Assembly: GCA_028671895.1 (NCBI GenBank)
Contig: CM053802.1
Coordinates: 1,360,631-1,424,630, forward strand
Origin: Oenanthe sinensis
Lineage: Eukaryota; Streptophyta; Magnoliopsida; Apiales; Apiaceae
Length of the DNA: 64,000 nt
Reading direction: 5' to 3'
Of the stretch, positions 12,502-24,397 are shown piece after piece. Each line of letters starts with the position of its first letter. Positions within the stretch are counted from its first letter, which is position 1. Under the pieces are notes generated by a model. The model saw nothing but the letters and a program-made list of their open reading frames with translations. It ran no database searches and had not been told where the DNA came from. A program made the position numbers and the translations under genes.

Positions 12502-14679
12502 TTAAGACAGAGATCTCCTCCACTTAGAAGAAGATTTACCTCGTACCATTTTATTAGTCCTCTTGTACGTCGAATCCTGTACTAGTGGTGTCCTTCTCCC
12601 AATGTTAATCTCAGTCTCAGCTAAGTATTCCTTTTCTTTACCCAAAACATGACCAGTAGACATAGTACCAGTACTTGTTTTCACTGACCCAAGTTTTCTC
12701 CAGTTTCCGAAAAAACCAGACTTCTTTTTTTCTGAATGCAACAGCTTTTCAATTTGGGCTTGCATGGTGTGACATTGTCCTTGTAACCTTAGAACATCTT
12801 CTTTTAACCTTCTTATTTCCATTTGTTCAATAGTCATTATACGCTTTGATTGGTTTCGACCATGCAGATGGTCGAACCCTATTAGACTTGGGCTGCTTCG
12901 TGCTCCAGTTAGTGATCCGCTATGATCAATTTGCCAATTGAGTTTGGATTGTTCCGAGAATAAAACTTGGATTACTGACCGCACAGGTAATCTCTCATTC
13001 TGGGCTGCATGGAGACATGCGTCTGGTGACAGTTTGCGGCTGTCTATTAGCCGACATAGACTCTTCCGTTCGTGCTTTCCGACACCAGGATGGGCCTGCA
13101 TATGTATAAATTATATATACCTACACATGATTTGCAGCCAAGAGTACATATTGTTTTTGAATTGCAATAATTTCAAAGTACACGTGCAATATGATCAGGA
13201 AAAAATTTACAAATTTACAGTTTATGGCTTAATGTGTAGGTGTGTGTGTTTTGTAGCGGTTGAGCATTTAATATAGATACATAAAACAAAATGAAGGAAT
13301 ATGACAGCTTAAAAGTGGACACCAGACAATCCAATATAGCTAGACTCACATGAAGGCCTGATGAACTCCACAGTCTGGAATCAGGATAAGGGTGCGTTCA
13401 TATGAGTCTTACACAATAGAACTCCCATGGTCCACGAAGAACTCCCATGATCAACTAAGTACTGCCTGCATATACTGGCATAGTCTAGGACGCGCTTTTC
13501 ATCCTATATTTTCTAATGCTTTACTTATCACTTCACGGTTACATTAAACTATCGATTATAATTAAAGTGATTTGTAAATTCAGCAGATGCGATTTATAGT
13601 TTTCGAGAAATTTGAGTTCTCTGATAAGATTTAATTGATTAATAAGTCTTAGTTTAGTTGGTTAATGATTCCCGGTCTTTAGGAAGTCTTTGTTATCTAA
13701 ATTAGTTAGTGTTTGTTACCACGATTAAAACGTGGGTGTTTGTTTCGGCTTTCTTATCTTGCAACTGCTATTTAATAGCTTCTAGTATTCATTTCAATTA
13801 ACAAGAGATTCCATAATAGTTATTTGCAATCTAGTTTTATATCATCAGTCTGCATTTAACATTCTCTACGTGTTCTGGTAGTAATTTGCAGGATAGTATG
13901 GGGTCAAGTAGAGATATTCTTACTTTGAGGTAAGTATCAATGGCACGGTATAAACCATCATCTACTGAACGTCCATGGGCTGGAAAAGCTCCAGCAAGTG
14001 CGATAAATTCTGGTGGCTTCAATCTGGAATCAAGCGCAACTTCTGCAAGATAAGAATCCAGAAGCTTTCCCACTTTAATCAATGAGGCACCGCCACTTTT
14101 AAAAGTTTCATCCAAATTCACAAATCGTGTCACTAGTCTAATAACTAGTTCAACGTCCAATAGCACCTCACATGTATGACTAAATGAAGGAATCATTAGG
14201 TCATCGAGTGAAGCTTGGTCAAGTTGCCATGAAATCCTTTTCTCGAGCTCAATACGATACACGTGTTCGGCTCCTAACATGTTGGCTGACCGGAGGAGGC
14301 GCAGAAGGAAGCTACAAGGCACCGAGTCTTTATCCGGAGGCAGAATACCTATCAGGGTTTCGACAAAAAATCTCTTTTTTATCAAAGAAGCATTGGCACC
14401 CTGTGAGGGGTCAGGTGACTTTGGAGTTCTTCTTAGACTCCCCTTTTCGGATTCATCCGCATTGGATAAATCCGGGAGCCATATTGAAGCATAGTGTGCT
14501 ATAATTGAGCCTATAAGTTCAGGACGCACGCCTTTGGCCTTGATGCCTGAAAGAGTTTTGACAAAATAATCCATGTCAACTAGACACGTAGCGTCGTCAA
14601 ACAAGCATTCTTCAGAGAGTTGTGTAAACTTTCCGGAGATGTTGCTGGATTCCGGAGAAGAGCAAACAAGATTCTTCAT
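12502..14679 (-). CDS. NPH3-family protein lacking a BTB domain
   Basis: Two exons, 13924-14679 and 12502-13095, joined at LK|AHP, giving 449 residues. The NPH3 domain starts near residue 25 (DMDYFVKTLSGIKAKGVRPE) and runs past the splice, with the hallmark HAAQNERLPVRSVIQVLF near residue 285. A coiled coil (about residues 325-360, EQMEIRRLKEDVLRLQ) follows, then a basic tail ending KWRRSLS. Classical NPH3/RPT2 proteins of about 600-750 residues have an N-terminal BTB domain for CUL3 or phototropin partners. None is encoded here or in the 1.7 kb upstream, which otherwise ends at the NTT gene. Short members of about 450 residues exist in Arabidopsis (At1g52770 and At3g15570, from memory). The C-terminal serine third from the end resembles the 14-3-3 site of NPH3. 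Role probably in auxin- or phototropin-linked polarity; not proven. Confidence 0.92.
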
Positions 14680-16446
14680 TTGGTACGTAGTAGTAAATAA
14701 TGTATATGATGTTAGTGTCTAGAGAGCAATTTGTTGGTAATGTTATACTACAAGACTATGTTTGATCATGTATATAAGCAGATAGATAAAGAGAGGGCAC
14801 AAAATAAGATGGTGGGGGCGAAGTTGAGAGTGATGAGATAAGAAAAAAGTTTGTAAGAAGCAAAGGAAAGACACACATAACAAGAGACAGGGGTGATTTT
14901 TCCGTTGGATGTCATTTTCAATTCGAGTTTTTGGCGTTGCTGGGGTGAGTAATGTGAGCTTTTGGCATTGCTAAGGGGAATCATGAAGAGTGCTTGTCAT
15001 ACTAGAGAATAAGTCAAGTTCTCTAGTTGCAAAAGGAATATAGCAATGTCACTCTTCAGTTTACACGCTACATAAATACAGACGTCTAATGTGTGCTTTG
15101 TGCGAATTGCAAAATATCTATGAAAATTGAATGACAATGTAATTAAAAAAATATATAAATAATAATTTTGTTAGATCATAGTCTCACATGAACATAAATT
15201 TTGTTCAAATTAACATAACGTTAATAATATATGATTTGTTTTTCAGTTCCGAAAATGGGTTTTCGAATCGAATTAAACTCTTCTTCTGACAATTTAATGT
15301 CTCGAGAGAGTTAGTAATTGGCATTAAACAATTAAAACCTAATGATGGTATCCTTAATAAGTGACTAAACACAACCCACGGAATAGCTAAATGATAGTGT
15401 TTTACCTCATTAATCCAGCTGTGATACCCCCGTGATTAACAACTATGGGTTAAATAAGCAAGAAAGACGAATGATATTTGTCCAGAAATATAATTGGACA
15501 AATGATATTTGTTGAGAAATATACTTGGACAAATGATTCATTTTCACGAAAATAATTGCATTTGTTGTGTAACCCAATTGTCGGTCCACCATGGGTCTAA
15601 ATCAGGACCAGCCATCGTATTAAAATCTTCAACTAGGCCCGCCTTAGGTTCACAAGCCTGCTATAATCCATCTGTATATTTGTTTCTCCTCTGTACCCAA
15701 AATGTGACAACCCAGACCTTGCCCATGCTCGTACAAGACCTCATTAAGTCATAGCGTCCATTTTACCAAAGGAAACATAATTTTATATTACAACTACAAG
15801 ACTCAACCCCACTCCTACTGAGTGAAGATGTTGTTTTGGGGGAACGAATTGTAGGGTGGCGGGTTATACATATGGGGCACTTCAACCAGTTGAAAGTCCA
15901 AATTGTACTAAATTTCGTTTGTGTGCTAATGTGCTACAGGTCTGGTAATAATAAGCGTTAAACTCTGGTACTTGACCAACCAGTTTTGTCTTTTGAAGAA
16001 AAACAGGCCTCATAATATATATAGCACATTGTTTTATACCGTCAGCCATCAGAGAAAATGGACAATCTTCAAAGTAGGGGAGGATCATGCTATCAATTGG
16101 TATTGAAAATCTTCTACCATACTTTGCCAAAAAAAAACCCTTCCATCAAAATATAAAAATTATGATAAGTCTAGAAAGTAATATGATTGAAATTACAACT
16201 TAATCAAAAAGAACTAGCTCTCAACATTTTTATGAAAAAAGAGGACACAGTAAGCAACATCTTTTCGTTGTTCCCATTGTTTCTGTAAATAGATGATCAT
16301 TTCACAACAAATTCCGATTATTTCTATAGGTTGGTTGCCACATCTCTAAAACTTATGCCGAATGCTCGCCATCATTTTTGCTGCTTATTCCTACACCACT
16401 AGGAGGAATGGAACAATATCATTTAGGCATCACAAGAGCTTGAGAT
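14680..16446. other. intergenic between NTT 3' end and NPH3 start
   Basis: Holds the NPH3-gene promoter and leader. A short imperfect tandem duplication of about 30 bp lies at 15470-15535 (unit begins aatgatatttg). The ORFs at 14766-14984 and 15882-16130 match nothing I recognise and are not BTB-like. The last part is probably the NTT 3' UTR. Confidence 0.6.
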
Positions 16447-19400
16447 TCATGGACTTCCGGTAGAATCACCTCCGATTGGCTTCAGTTCCTGCCCACTTGC
16501 AAAAGAACCATTCCCAGGTTCATTTTGTGAAATTACTGGGATTTTCACCGATGCTCTTTCCATCTCTTTTTCCAGCTCTTCTTCTTGGCGTAATGCAGTA
16601 AATTGGGTGTCCAGAGACTTTGCTGCCGCAAGCCACGCAAGAACAATCACCAGAAGTACTCCTCCGAGGTAGGGGGTCGAGTTTGCAAGTGACCCAAAGG
16701 TCAGGATCATGAACTGCTGAATTAATGCACCTCCAGATTTCCCCAGAGGATTGCAGACAACATCAATGGCAGCTTTTCCTTTAACCTGAGCGAGAATCAT
16801 ATGTATTACAACCATGTATAATATATATATAATAGCAAGAATACTAGAAAATAGTAAATCAGAATCTCAGATTGTGTTTCTCAGGAAACAAACAAACTGC
16901 GGAAGTTTACTGTACATCCAATGTGAGAAACTTCTTGATAATACAAAATCAGGTTAACAATCTCAAAGCATATATTGAATTGATGTGAAACATTAATCAT
17001 ATTAAAATATTGAAGATAAGGAAACAAACCTTGGTATCTTCATCCAAAGGAATGTAGGCCATTTCCTTGCAAGGATCAAACAAGCTGTATTTAGCACTTT
17101 TGCTGAAGATATTTTGCATTGCACCCACATAAACAGCTGCTAGTAGTGGAGTGATCCCGAAACTCATAAGAGCAGGGGTAAGTGGGTCGCCGAACAAGAG
17201 TAAAGAGAAAAATCCCACTCCTGTGAATAGCAGGACAGTTGGTGTAATTTTTGCTGCCATACCCCAACCATACTTATTAAAGATCCATTGACTTAGCAAC
17301 ATCATTGTGAAAGTTGCTATTCCAGTGGCAGTAGAGAAGTCTCCCATGAAGGAAGAGTATTCATTCGGACTAGGGAACTGCGCAAGGAGAAAAGAGAGAC
17401 CATTAGATAGGGGGGAAACTAGATTAGTTTATTTAAAGTCTATTTAAGTTGTACCTGAGCTTTTAGCTTTGATTTCCATGTAACCTCGACAAGGTTGATA
17501 CTGATACCATATGCTACCACTAGTGTAGCAAGATCCCTTATGTAAGGAGAGGACACCAAAAACTTCAAGCTCTCCATCGTCCCCATCTTCGGCTTCGCCT
17601 GCAATAAACATTATTTTACCATGCATTTTGTCAAAAGAAAAAACTTGACAGCTCAAGAGCCACACTTAATTCATATGCTGGGCCTGGAATCACAATTACT
17701 ATTTTAGTACTGTTTCTTCTTTTTCTTCTCATTTAGAGAAGGAGGAAAGAAAAAGTTATTATTATTTGAAGAATAAGTTAGAAGCCCTAAGGATAATGTT
17801 ACGCAAAGTTACCTTCTTCTTCTTACTGCGAGTAGGAAGAGGAACATAATTGTTGACCCACCAATACAGAGCACAGATAGCAAGTCCCATCAACACTACA
17901 ATACTCATCATCCCTTTAAGTGAAAGAGCCCAACCATCAACTCCAGGACCCAAATTCATTCTCAAATTGGAGAAGTATTTCACTGTACGTCCAGAGAAAA
18001 TAAGGGCCACGTTTGCTCCAAGCCCAAACAGAGGATAGAATTTTTTGGCTTCATCCACAGTTGTTATCTGCAAACAAAAGAATAGAAGATGGTCAAATTG
18101 CAGCTAAAAAAATGTCCTTATTTTTTAGCATAGCATGAAAAGGCCCCATGTCAGTAATATCTGGTGCCAACTAACCAAGTAGATAATTTCTATTTAGCAA
18201 AAAAAAAAGGTAAATAATTTCCATTCAGATTTTCTTTACTTCCCTTTGACATGGAAACAGTTATATAATGCGGATTTAAGAGAAAAAAATATAAGAGTTA
18301 CCTATTCAATAGCACAACACCACTTACAATTCACAGATCCAGCAGAACAAACAATTTATAGCCAGATACACAGCAAAATTCGGTCCTCTATCAATTATAT
18401 AAGCAACAAACCTGACCTATTAGCAAATCATCAACAAAGTATGCAAGTGGTTTACTGTAATTTTAGAGTGGAATGCATGTCACACCACCGAGCCGCTACA
18501 TAATTCATAATCAACTATATGTTTCTTAATTAGATATGTCGTCCATATTAAAATTGACCAGATTCTCCCATTTCAAAGTAGCAAGAGCACAAACATAAAT
18601 TCGGGGAACCAAAAAAACATCACAATCACTGAGGGACCTCAAATAGAATTTGACAATAAGTAGATTCTAAACCCAAATATGCCTAGGACTACTAGTCAAG
18701 CAAACAATTTTTACATAACCATCCCATGTATACGAATCCTTGGGAATCTCAGCTACATATAGTACCAGTGATGAAAAATCAATACACAACAAAACAAAGC
18801 AAAGACTTGTATTCACAAGCTTTTCAAAGCATACAATAGTATAAGAATCTGATGCTAACTAATATTATGTACAATCAAACTAGAGTTGAAATCAAAGGCA
18901 AAAACATTATCCAATGAGTTGAGCTAGTAACCTGATTAGCAAAGCCCCAAAACAGCACAGAAACAACAACACTGCCCCAAAGCTCAGCCATAACATAAAA
19001 CAAACAGAAACTCCAAATCCTCAAAATCGCAAGTGGACCAAGAAATCGAGGACCAAGTGAAGCAAGAAGCTTATCAGCAAGAGCAGTAGGGTGGAAATAA
19101 GTGTTGAGAGGATACAAAACAAACCCAAAAGCCCCAAAAAAAGCAATAAATGGGAGCATAACAGTATAGAAAAGAGCCTGTTTTGACAAAACATTAGACA
19201 ATTTTGTATACAACAACATAAACCCAATAGCCATAGGCAAATTAACCCAAGTTTTCAAGAAAGGTATAATCTCAGCACTAGAACCTTGTGCTGTCACAAC
19301 CAATACATCTTTAGTATCCCTCAAAATTGTATAATTAAAAAGAATACAAAAGAACATTAATCCAAGAGGCACAATCTTTTTAAGGGTTACAATTTCAATA

Positions 19401-19702
19401 CCCATGACTTTAGGAGACTCAACTTCACCATAAAGTTGCTGTGGCTGCCCATCAGCTCCAGCAGCAGCTTCAGCTCTGCATACATGTTTAAAAAGCTTCT
19501 TGCTTTGGGTAGGTTTTGTAATAAAACCTTGAAATTTATCAAGGGCATTGAGAGATAGAGAGAAGCCACTAAGAGGGGTGGGTTTTAAAGGGTTTAAGGG
19601 GTTGAGTCTTTGTCTTAGGCCATGAGATTGAGGATTGAAAGACTCGGGTTTTGGATTTGAAGGTAAAGAGAGAAGCCCTTTTGTTTGAAACACAGCTTCC
19701 AT
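16447..19702 (-). CDS. NTT: Plastidic ATP/ADP translocase (NTT/AATP)
   Basis: Imports cytosolic ATP into plastids in exchange for ADP across the inner envelope, feeding starch and fatty-acid synthesis in non-green plastids and leaf plastids at night. Five exons, 18932-19702, 17813-18067, 17455-17598, 17030-17377 and 16447-16785, give 618 residues, close to the usual length of about 620. Residues 1 to about 80 are rich in S, P, N and basic residues, as in a chloroplast transit peptide. The mature part begins near VESPKVMGIEIVTLKKIVPL and keeps family hallmarks such as NYTILRDTKDVLVVTAQGS. About 11-12 hydrophobic helices are visible. The tail is hydrophilic (EEELEKEMERASVKIP and on). It resembles NTT1/NTT2 of Arabidopsis; which paralogue cannot be decided. 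The start Met is the only one giving a full transit peptide. Confidence 0.96.
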
Positions 19703-22057
19703 TTCACTACCCCTCTCTCTCTCTCCAAGAATGCCTAGAGACTTTAAATTTAGAAAGATAACATGGGAAAGAGAGATAGGGAGATAAGGTGGCGGGGAAG
19801 AAGGTAAGTTTAGGGTATGCTTATATACATATATTTTAGTTGTATGTATTTGTTGTATCTGCGAAACTTGACTTGGGAAATGGGACGAATTTTGGACGTA
19901 ATACTTATTTTTATTTATTTAGGTAAGTTATGCTATGTTTATAAAAATATTCAGGAAAAAAATAATAATATATTTATAATTATATAATCAAAATACACGT
20001 GTACAAAGTCAAATATCTTATATAGTATAGAGAGTTGATGAAAAAAAATAAAAATTAGAATTATTATTTATTAATATTAAATTTGAATACTCACTTAAAT
20101 TCATTTACTGTTCATTTTCATCATTATTTTTATTAATACCTAAAACTAAAGTAGAGAGTGTTTTATTTATTTGTATTAAACTTTTTCTAATAAGTAATAC
20201 AATTTTTCTAAAAGGTTTATAAATATATTAATGTGTACTCCTGTATTTATCTTGTAATCCTATCTTTTTCAAATCTAAATTTATACAAATTTTGTTTAAT
20301 AAATTCAAGTGTCTATATTTTAATTATAAAAGTAATCATATGTGAAAATTAATATTAAATTAATTCTAAAACCACTTAATTATCGACTTTTATACTGATA
20401 TACAGATAACTACAATTCTTATTATTCACTCTAGTTTTTTTTATAGGGAACTGCACGCAACTAACGTTTAAATAAAAAGAATTTTACTTAATATTTTTTA
20501 AAATAAATGAATAATTAAAAAATATTAAATAAAACTCATTATATTAAAATTTAGAGTTGCAGTGGCCTGTAAAAAAGACCGAGGAGTATTTAAAAGGATC
20601 GGGAAGTCACCGAAATGTAGCCGTTATAATTTATGTTAAACCTTGCATGCGATGGGATAAAACACGCTCAGACGCTCTAACTTTAGGGTCCTTTAATACG
20701 TATATATTTCGGATTCCATTAAGTAAATTATGTTCTACAAATATATTTTCAGGAATATGCTTCGATTTAAGAATGTTCTTTGAATAACTAATAATATTAA
20801 ATATACATTAAAATTTATTATTTTCTTCTGATATTTTTAGATTTCATGAATTTAAGTGATGCAAAAACTCTTGATTTTATGTTGCTTTTTTGTCACGCAA
20901 GGATAGATCTTAACATTTTATGGTCAGATACCTTGTGAAATTCAGCTTGTTTTATAAATAATTTAATATATATATACTTTTTAATTTATAATAAAATCCA
21001 AACTGAGCCTAAATTTAAAAAATTTGTAAAATTGCAAGTTACTACTTTCCTCATCTTACTATTTGCGGTAAATATATGTAGACATAGATACATTCATCTG
21101 CTAGTTTTTTTTTCGAAAAAAAAATAGTTTTTCTTACCTTTAAAACTTTAATATGCAGTATGAAGGTAGTTCATAGTATTTCCTTCAAATTGTATTACGT
21201 AGTTTTAGTCAATGAGAATTGAAATTTCCAACCAAAAGGAAAATAAAAACCAGCCCGCTAAAATTGAAGAATCAAATGAGGAGGACATTGTTTCAAAATA
21301 AAACAGAGCATAATCACATTTTACCTGTTGTTTCATGTGTGTAATATCTATTCCTACAAACCCCACAACTTGGAACCAATAATGCCGCAAATCAATACAT
21401 TGTATTAGCAGTCAAATCGATTGTAAATAAAGTATAAACCATGATATTCGAAGAAGCGTGAATGCACGATACATGCCACTTTCAATTATTATTTTCTAAC
21501 AATTGATACAGTTCTACTTTAAAAACAAATTCTGACTTTTTATATACATTAGTACATTTACAATTCGAAGGTGAAAATTTATATTTTACAATTCCAATAC
21601 AAATGAATAATGTAATTAGAAATTTTGATTTTCAGTGATCCAGTTTTTTACAGAGATATTTAAATTATATTTTAATTGAATTCGATTTGACAGAAATAAT
21701 TCAACTTTGAGTGTAACTTTATTCAACCTCGGTCATCAAATTGTTCACTAAAAATATAATGAAATTTTCATCAGTTTTATTATTTGTTTGATAAGAATAT
21801 AATTTGAATATGGTACTATTAACCAATGAATTATATTATTATTATTATAAATCTTACCTTATATCTGTTTATTAGTTGCTACAAGTAAAAAATCAATGTA
21901 ATTCAAAATCATAACCCGTGACTGATGAATTACAAAAGTTTTTGATTTAATTTTATAATAATATATTAAAAGGAAATTCTTTTTAGTATCATCACCGTAA
22001 CATCTCACTCGTCATATTTTTTTGATTCCTATGGTATCCTATTATCCTTATTATTCG

Positions 22058-22708
22058 TAATATCATTTCATTAATAAAATCATATAAAAATGTTAAAATA
22101 TTTTCTTTAATGTTATTGTAAATTTGACTTTTTTCATTGGTATCATTACATTTTTTACTCTTCTGGTATTTTCTAGCATTAAATATTATTGTAAAATTTT
22201 TTAATTTAAAAAAGGATATAAGTTTAGAAAAAGAATTGGAATATGATTCTGAGTCATAAATTATAAATCAACAATAAATTATGTGCACATGAATTTTATT
22301 ATTTATTTATTTTTGTTTTTTATAGTTGTGTATAATGCAATTATATATCTTAGTTTGTTATTATTTTTAATACTAATAATATAATTCTTAATTTTCATAT
22401 GTTGTTAATATAATACTATTCCGTTAATAATTTTATTACAATAATATTAATATATGTAAATACTTCTATTGCAAATAACCAGATAAATTAGAGTTGAGTG
22501 TGTTGGATCTGATTGTACTCGTGTGTTATTGTTTTTAATTAGAAAATATTATAATAATATTTAATATCTAAAACGTAGTATAAGAGTAAAAAGTATGATG
22601 GTACTAATCAGAAAATTTAAGTTTATAATAACATTAAAGAAATTTTTTTTAATATAAATAATATTTAAATATTTCTATAACATTTTATTAATGAAATGGT
22701 ATTATTTA
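22058..22708. repeat. long imperfect inverted repeat
   Basis: The left arm, about 22058-22162, is the reverse complement of the right arm, about 22583-22708; the shared core includes atttcattaataaaat and tttctttaatgttatt. Divergence and small gaps are visible. It could be the termini of a non-autonomous DNA transposon or a foldback element; I could not define the ends or a target-site duplication. Confidence 0.55.
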
Positions 22709-22890
22709 AAAAAATTAATTTATAAGAGTACAAGCATATTGGAGTCACATTTTTTAGAAAAGTCACTTTTACGATAATTTTCCTATATAAAATAATAATA
22801 TATATGCTATATAAAAAGATGACAGAACGTTAGACACCAAAGGGTAAAAAAATAACTTAAAACCAATATAAATGACTGAAAATACACCTA

Positions 22891-23060
22891 GACTGTTTGG
22901 TAACCATGAATGATGGATTTTTAATAGCAAAATTTAAAATTCTCATATTTATAATAATATTTGAATTATTTGAAATTTAAATAAAATTTAAATTCAAATT
23001 TTTATAACTAATTTAATGGAATTCAAAATTTCAAATGAAATTAATGTTTCCAAACCGTCC
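22891..23060. mobile_element. MITE-like element with short TIRs
   Basis: About 170 bp, beginning gactgtttggtaac and ending gtttccaaaccgtcc, which are imperfect inverted complements. The interior is AT-rich and itself partly palindromic. No convincing target-site duplication, so the superfamily is left open. Confidence 0.5.
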
Positions 23061-23402
23061 AATAAAAAACACGATATATGATGAGCCAAAAAACAACAAG
23101 TTGAACGCAAAGCTTCAAAACTGGCAAATGAGACCGCAGATATCAACTGGTCTGTTGTGTGGACACTGGTTGCAACTGGGCAGAGGCCGTAAAGCTCATT
23201 CTCTTGTACTCTACTCATTAAGATACAAGACGTGGATGTACGCTACACCGTTGCCTATAAAGATTGGGAAACCAGAGATAAATATTTACAATACGTGTAT
23301 GCATGGGCACCCCTCGAAACTCTCAACTCTCCCTTTCATCTCCCACACGCCAACATCCACATGCCTTCATGCTTTTCACTCCAAACAAGGGTTGTTTGTG
23401 TC

Positions 23403-23631
23403 ATTCCTCCGTCCCATTTTAATACACTAGTGTTTTTTTTACTTTTTGTATGTATTTTAAAATGTGTAAAAATAATAATTTCATAATTTTTCTTTTAAAA
23501 TTGGTTTTATGAATATTAAATTTTTATTTATTAAAAAGAAGTTTTAAAAATAATTTACAGAACTATATTTTCTATACACCTTAAATTACGAGTAAAAAAT
23601 CAAAAAAGCTATTAAAATGAGATGAAGGGAG
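23403..23631. mobile_element. degenerate Stowaway-type MITE
   Basis: The left end reads TTCCTCCGTCCCATTTTAAT and the right end is its inverted, diverged counterpart ATTAAAATGAGATGAAGGGAG, followed by TA. The left TA target base pair is mutated. Confidence 0.7.
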
Positions 23632-24397
23632 TATAAATATAATTCGATAAATTATTTTTGAAATTTTTATTTATTTAAATAAAAGGCTGATATAGTTTTT
23701 ATACGTTAAAATACGTGTAAAGAAAATTAATTAGGAAAGGAGTAATATACACCATTAGATTTTAATAATATAATATAAACTGGTTTAAAAAGGCAATTAA
23801 ATTAACAAAAAAGAGTTATTATGTTGATATTCATGGGAAACAGGTATGATGCGGTCATGTAGATACTATGAGACAAAACAAAGGAGTAAACGACATTGTT
23901 TTGTCGATCCATGCTACAGCCTACAAGCCGTGACCCACGTTATGATTCTGAATCCTTCACCTCACTAGTCTGCTAATTGTTTTCATAAAATGGTCAAGAT
24001 AATTAGGCAATTCTATTCCTACCTAAATTTTCATGCCCTAAAGGCCATTAGTACACAACAACGATGGCGGATGGCCCATTAGGAGAAAACAACATTACAA
24101 ATTTAGTGATTACCTTTTCTTAAATAAATTATACAAATTATTTCTCTTTTAAATTATTTTAATATATGTAACGTATGGAACAAAATTTTGCACAATATAG
24201 GTAACCCAGATCTGAAACACGCAGTGCAAATTTGGCAAATTCTCCAGCTTATAATGCTGTAGCACAGTTCATTTTCAGTTCAATATGAAACTAACATGTT
24301 ATTCGCGTACATAAAACATTGAGCTTTAAAATAATTCATAGAAAATAAGCTTGATAAATCAACCTTTTAGATTTCTGAATCCAAAAGACAATGGAAC

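Larger units (their letters stand above)
19703..24397. other. long AT-rich intergenic region
   Basis: Starts with the NTT promoter (a TC-rich tract lies at about 19711-19727) and ends downstream of CSE. No supported gene. It contains a long imperfect inverted repeat (22058-22708), a MITE-like element (22891-23060), a less AT-rich promoter-like island (about 23070-23400) and a degenerate Stowaway element (23403-23631). Confidence 0.65.

Noticed and set aside
23035..23430. 131-codon plus-strand ORF
   Set aside because: It begins inside a MITE-like element and has no domain, targeting signal or recognisable sequence.
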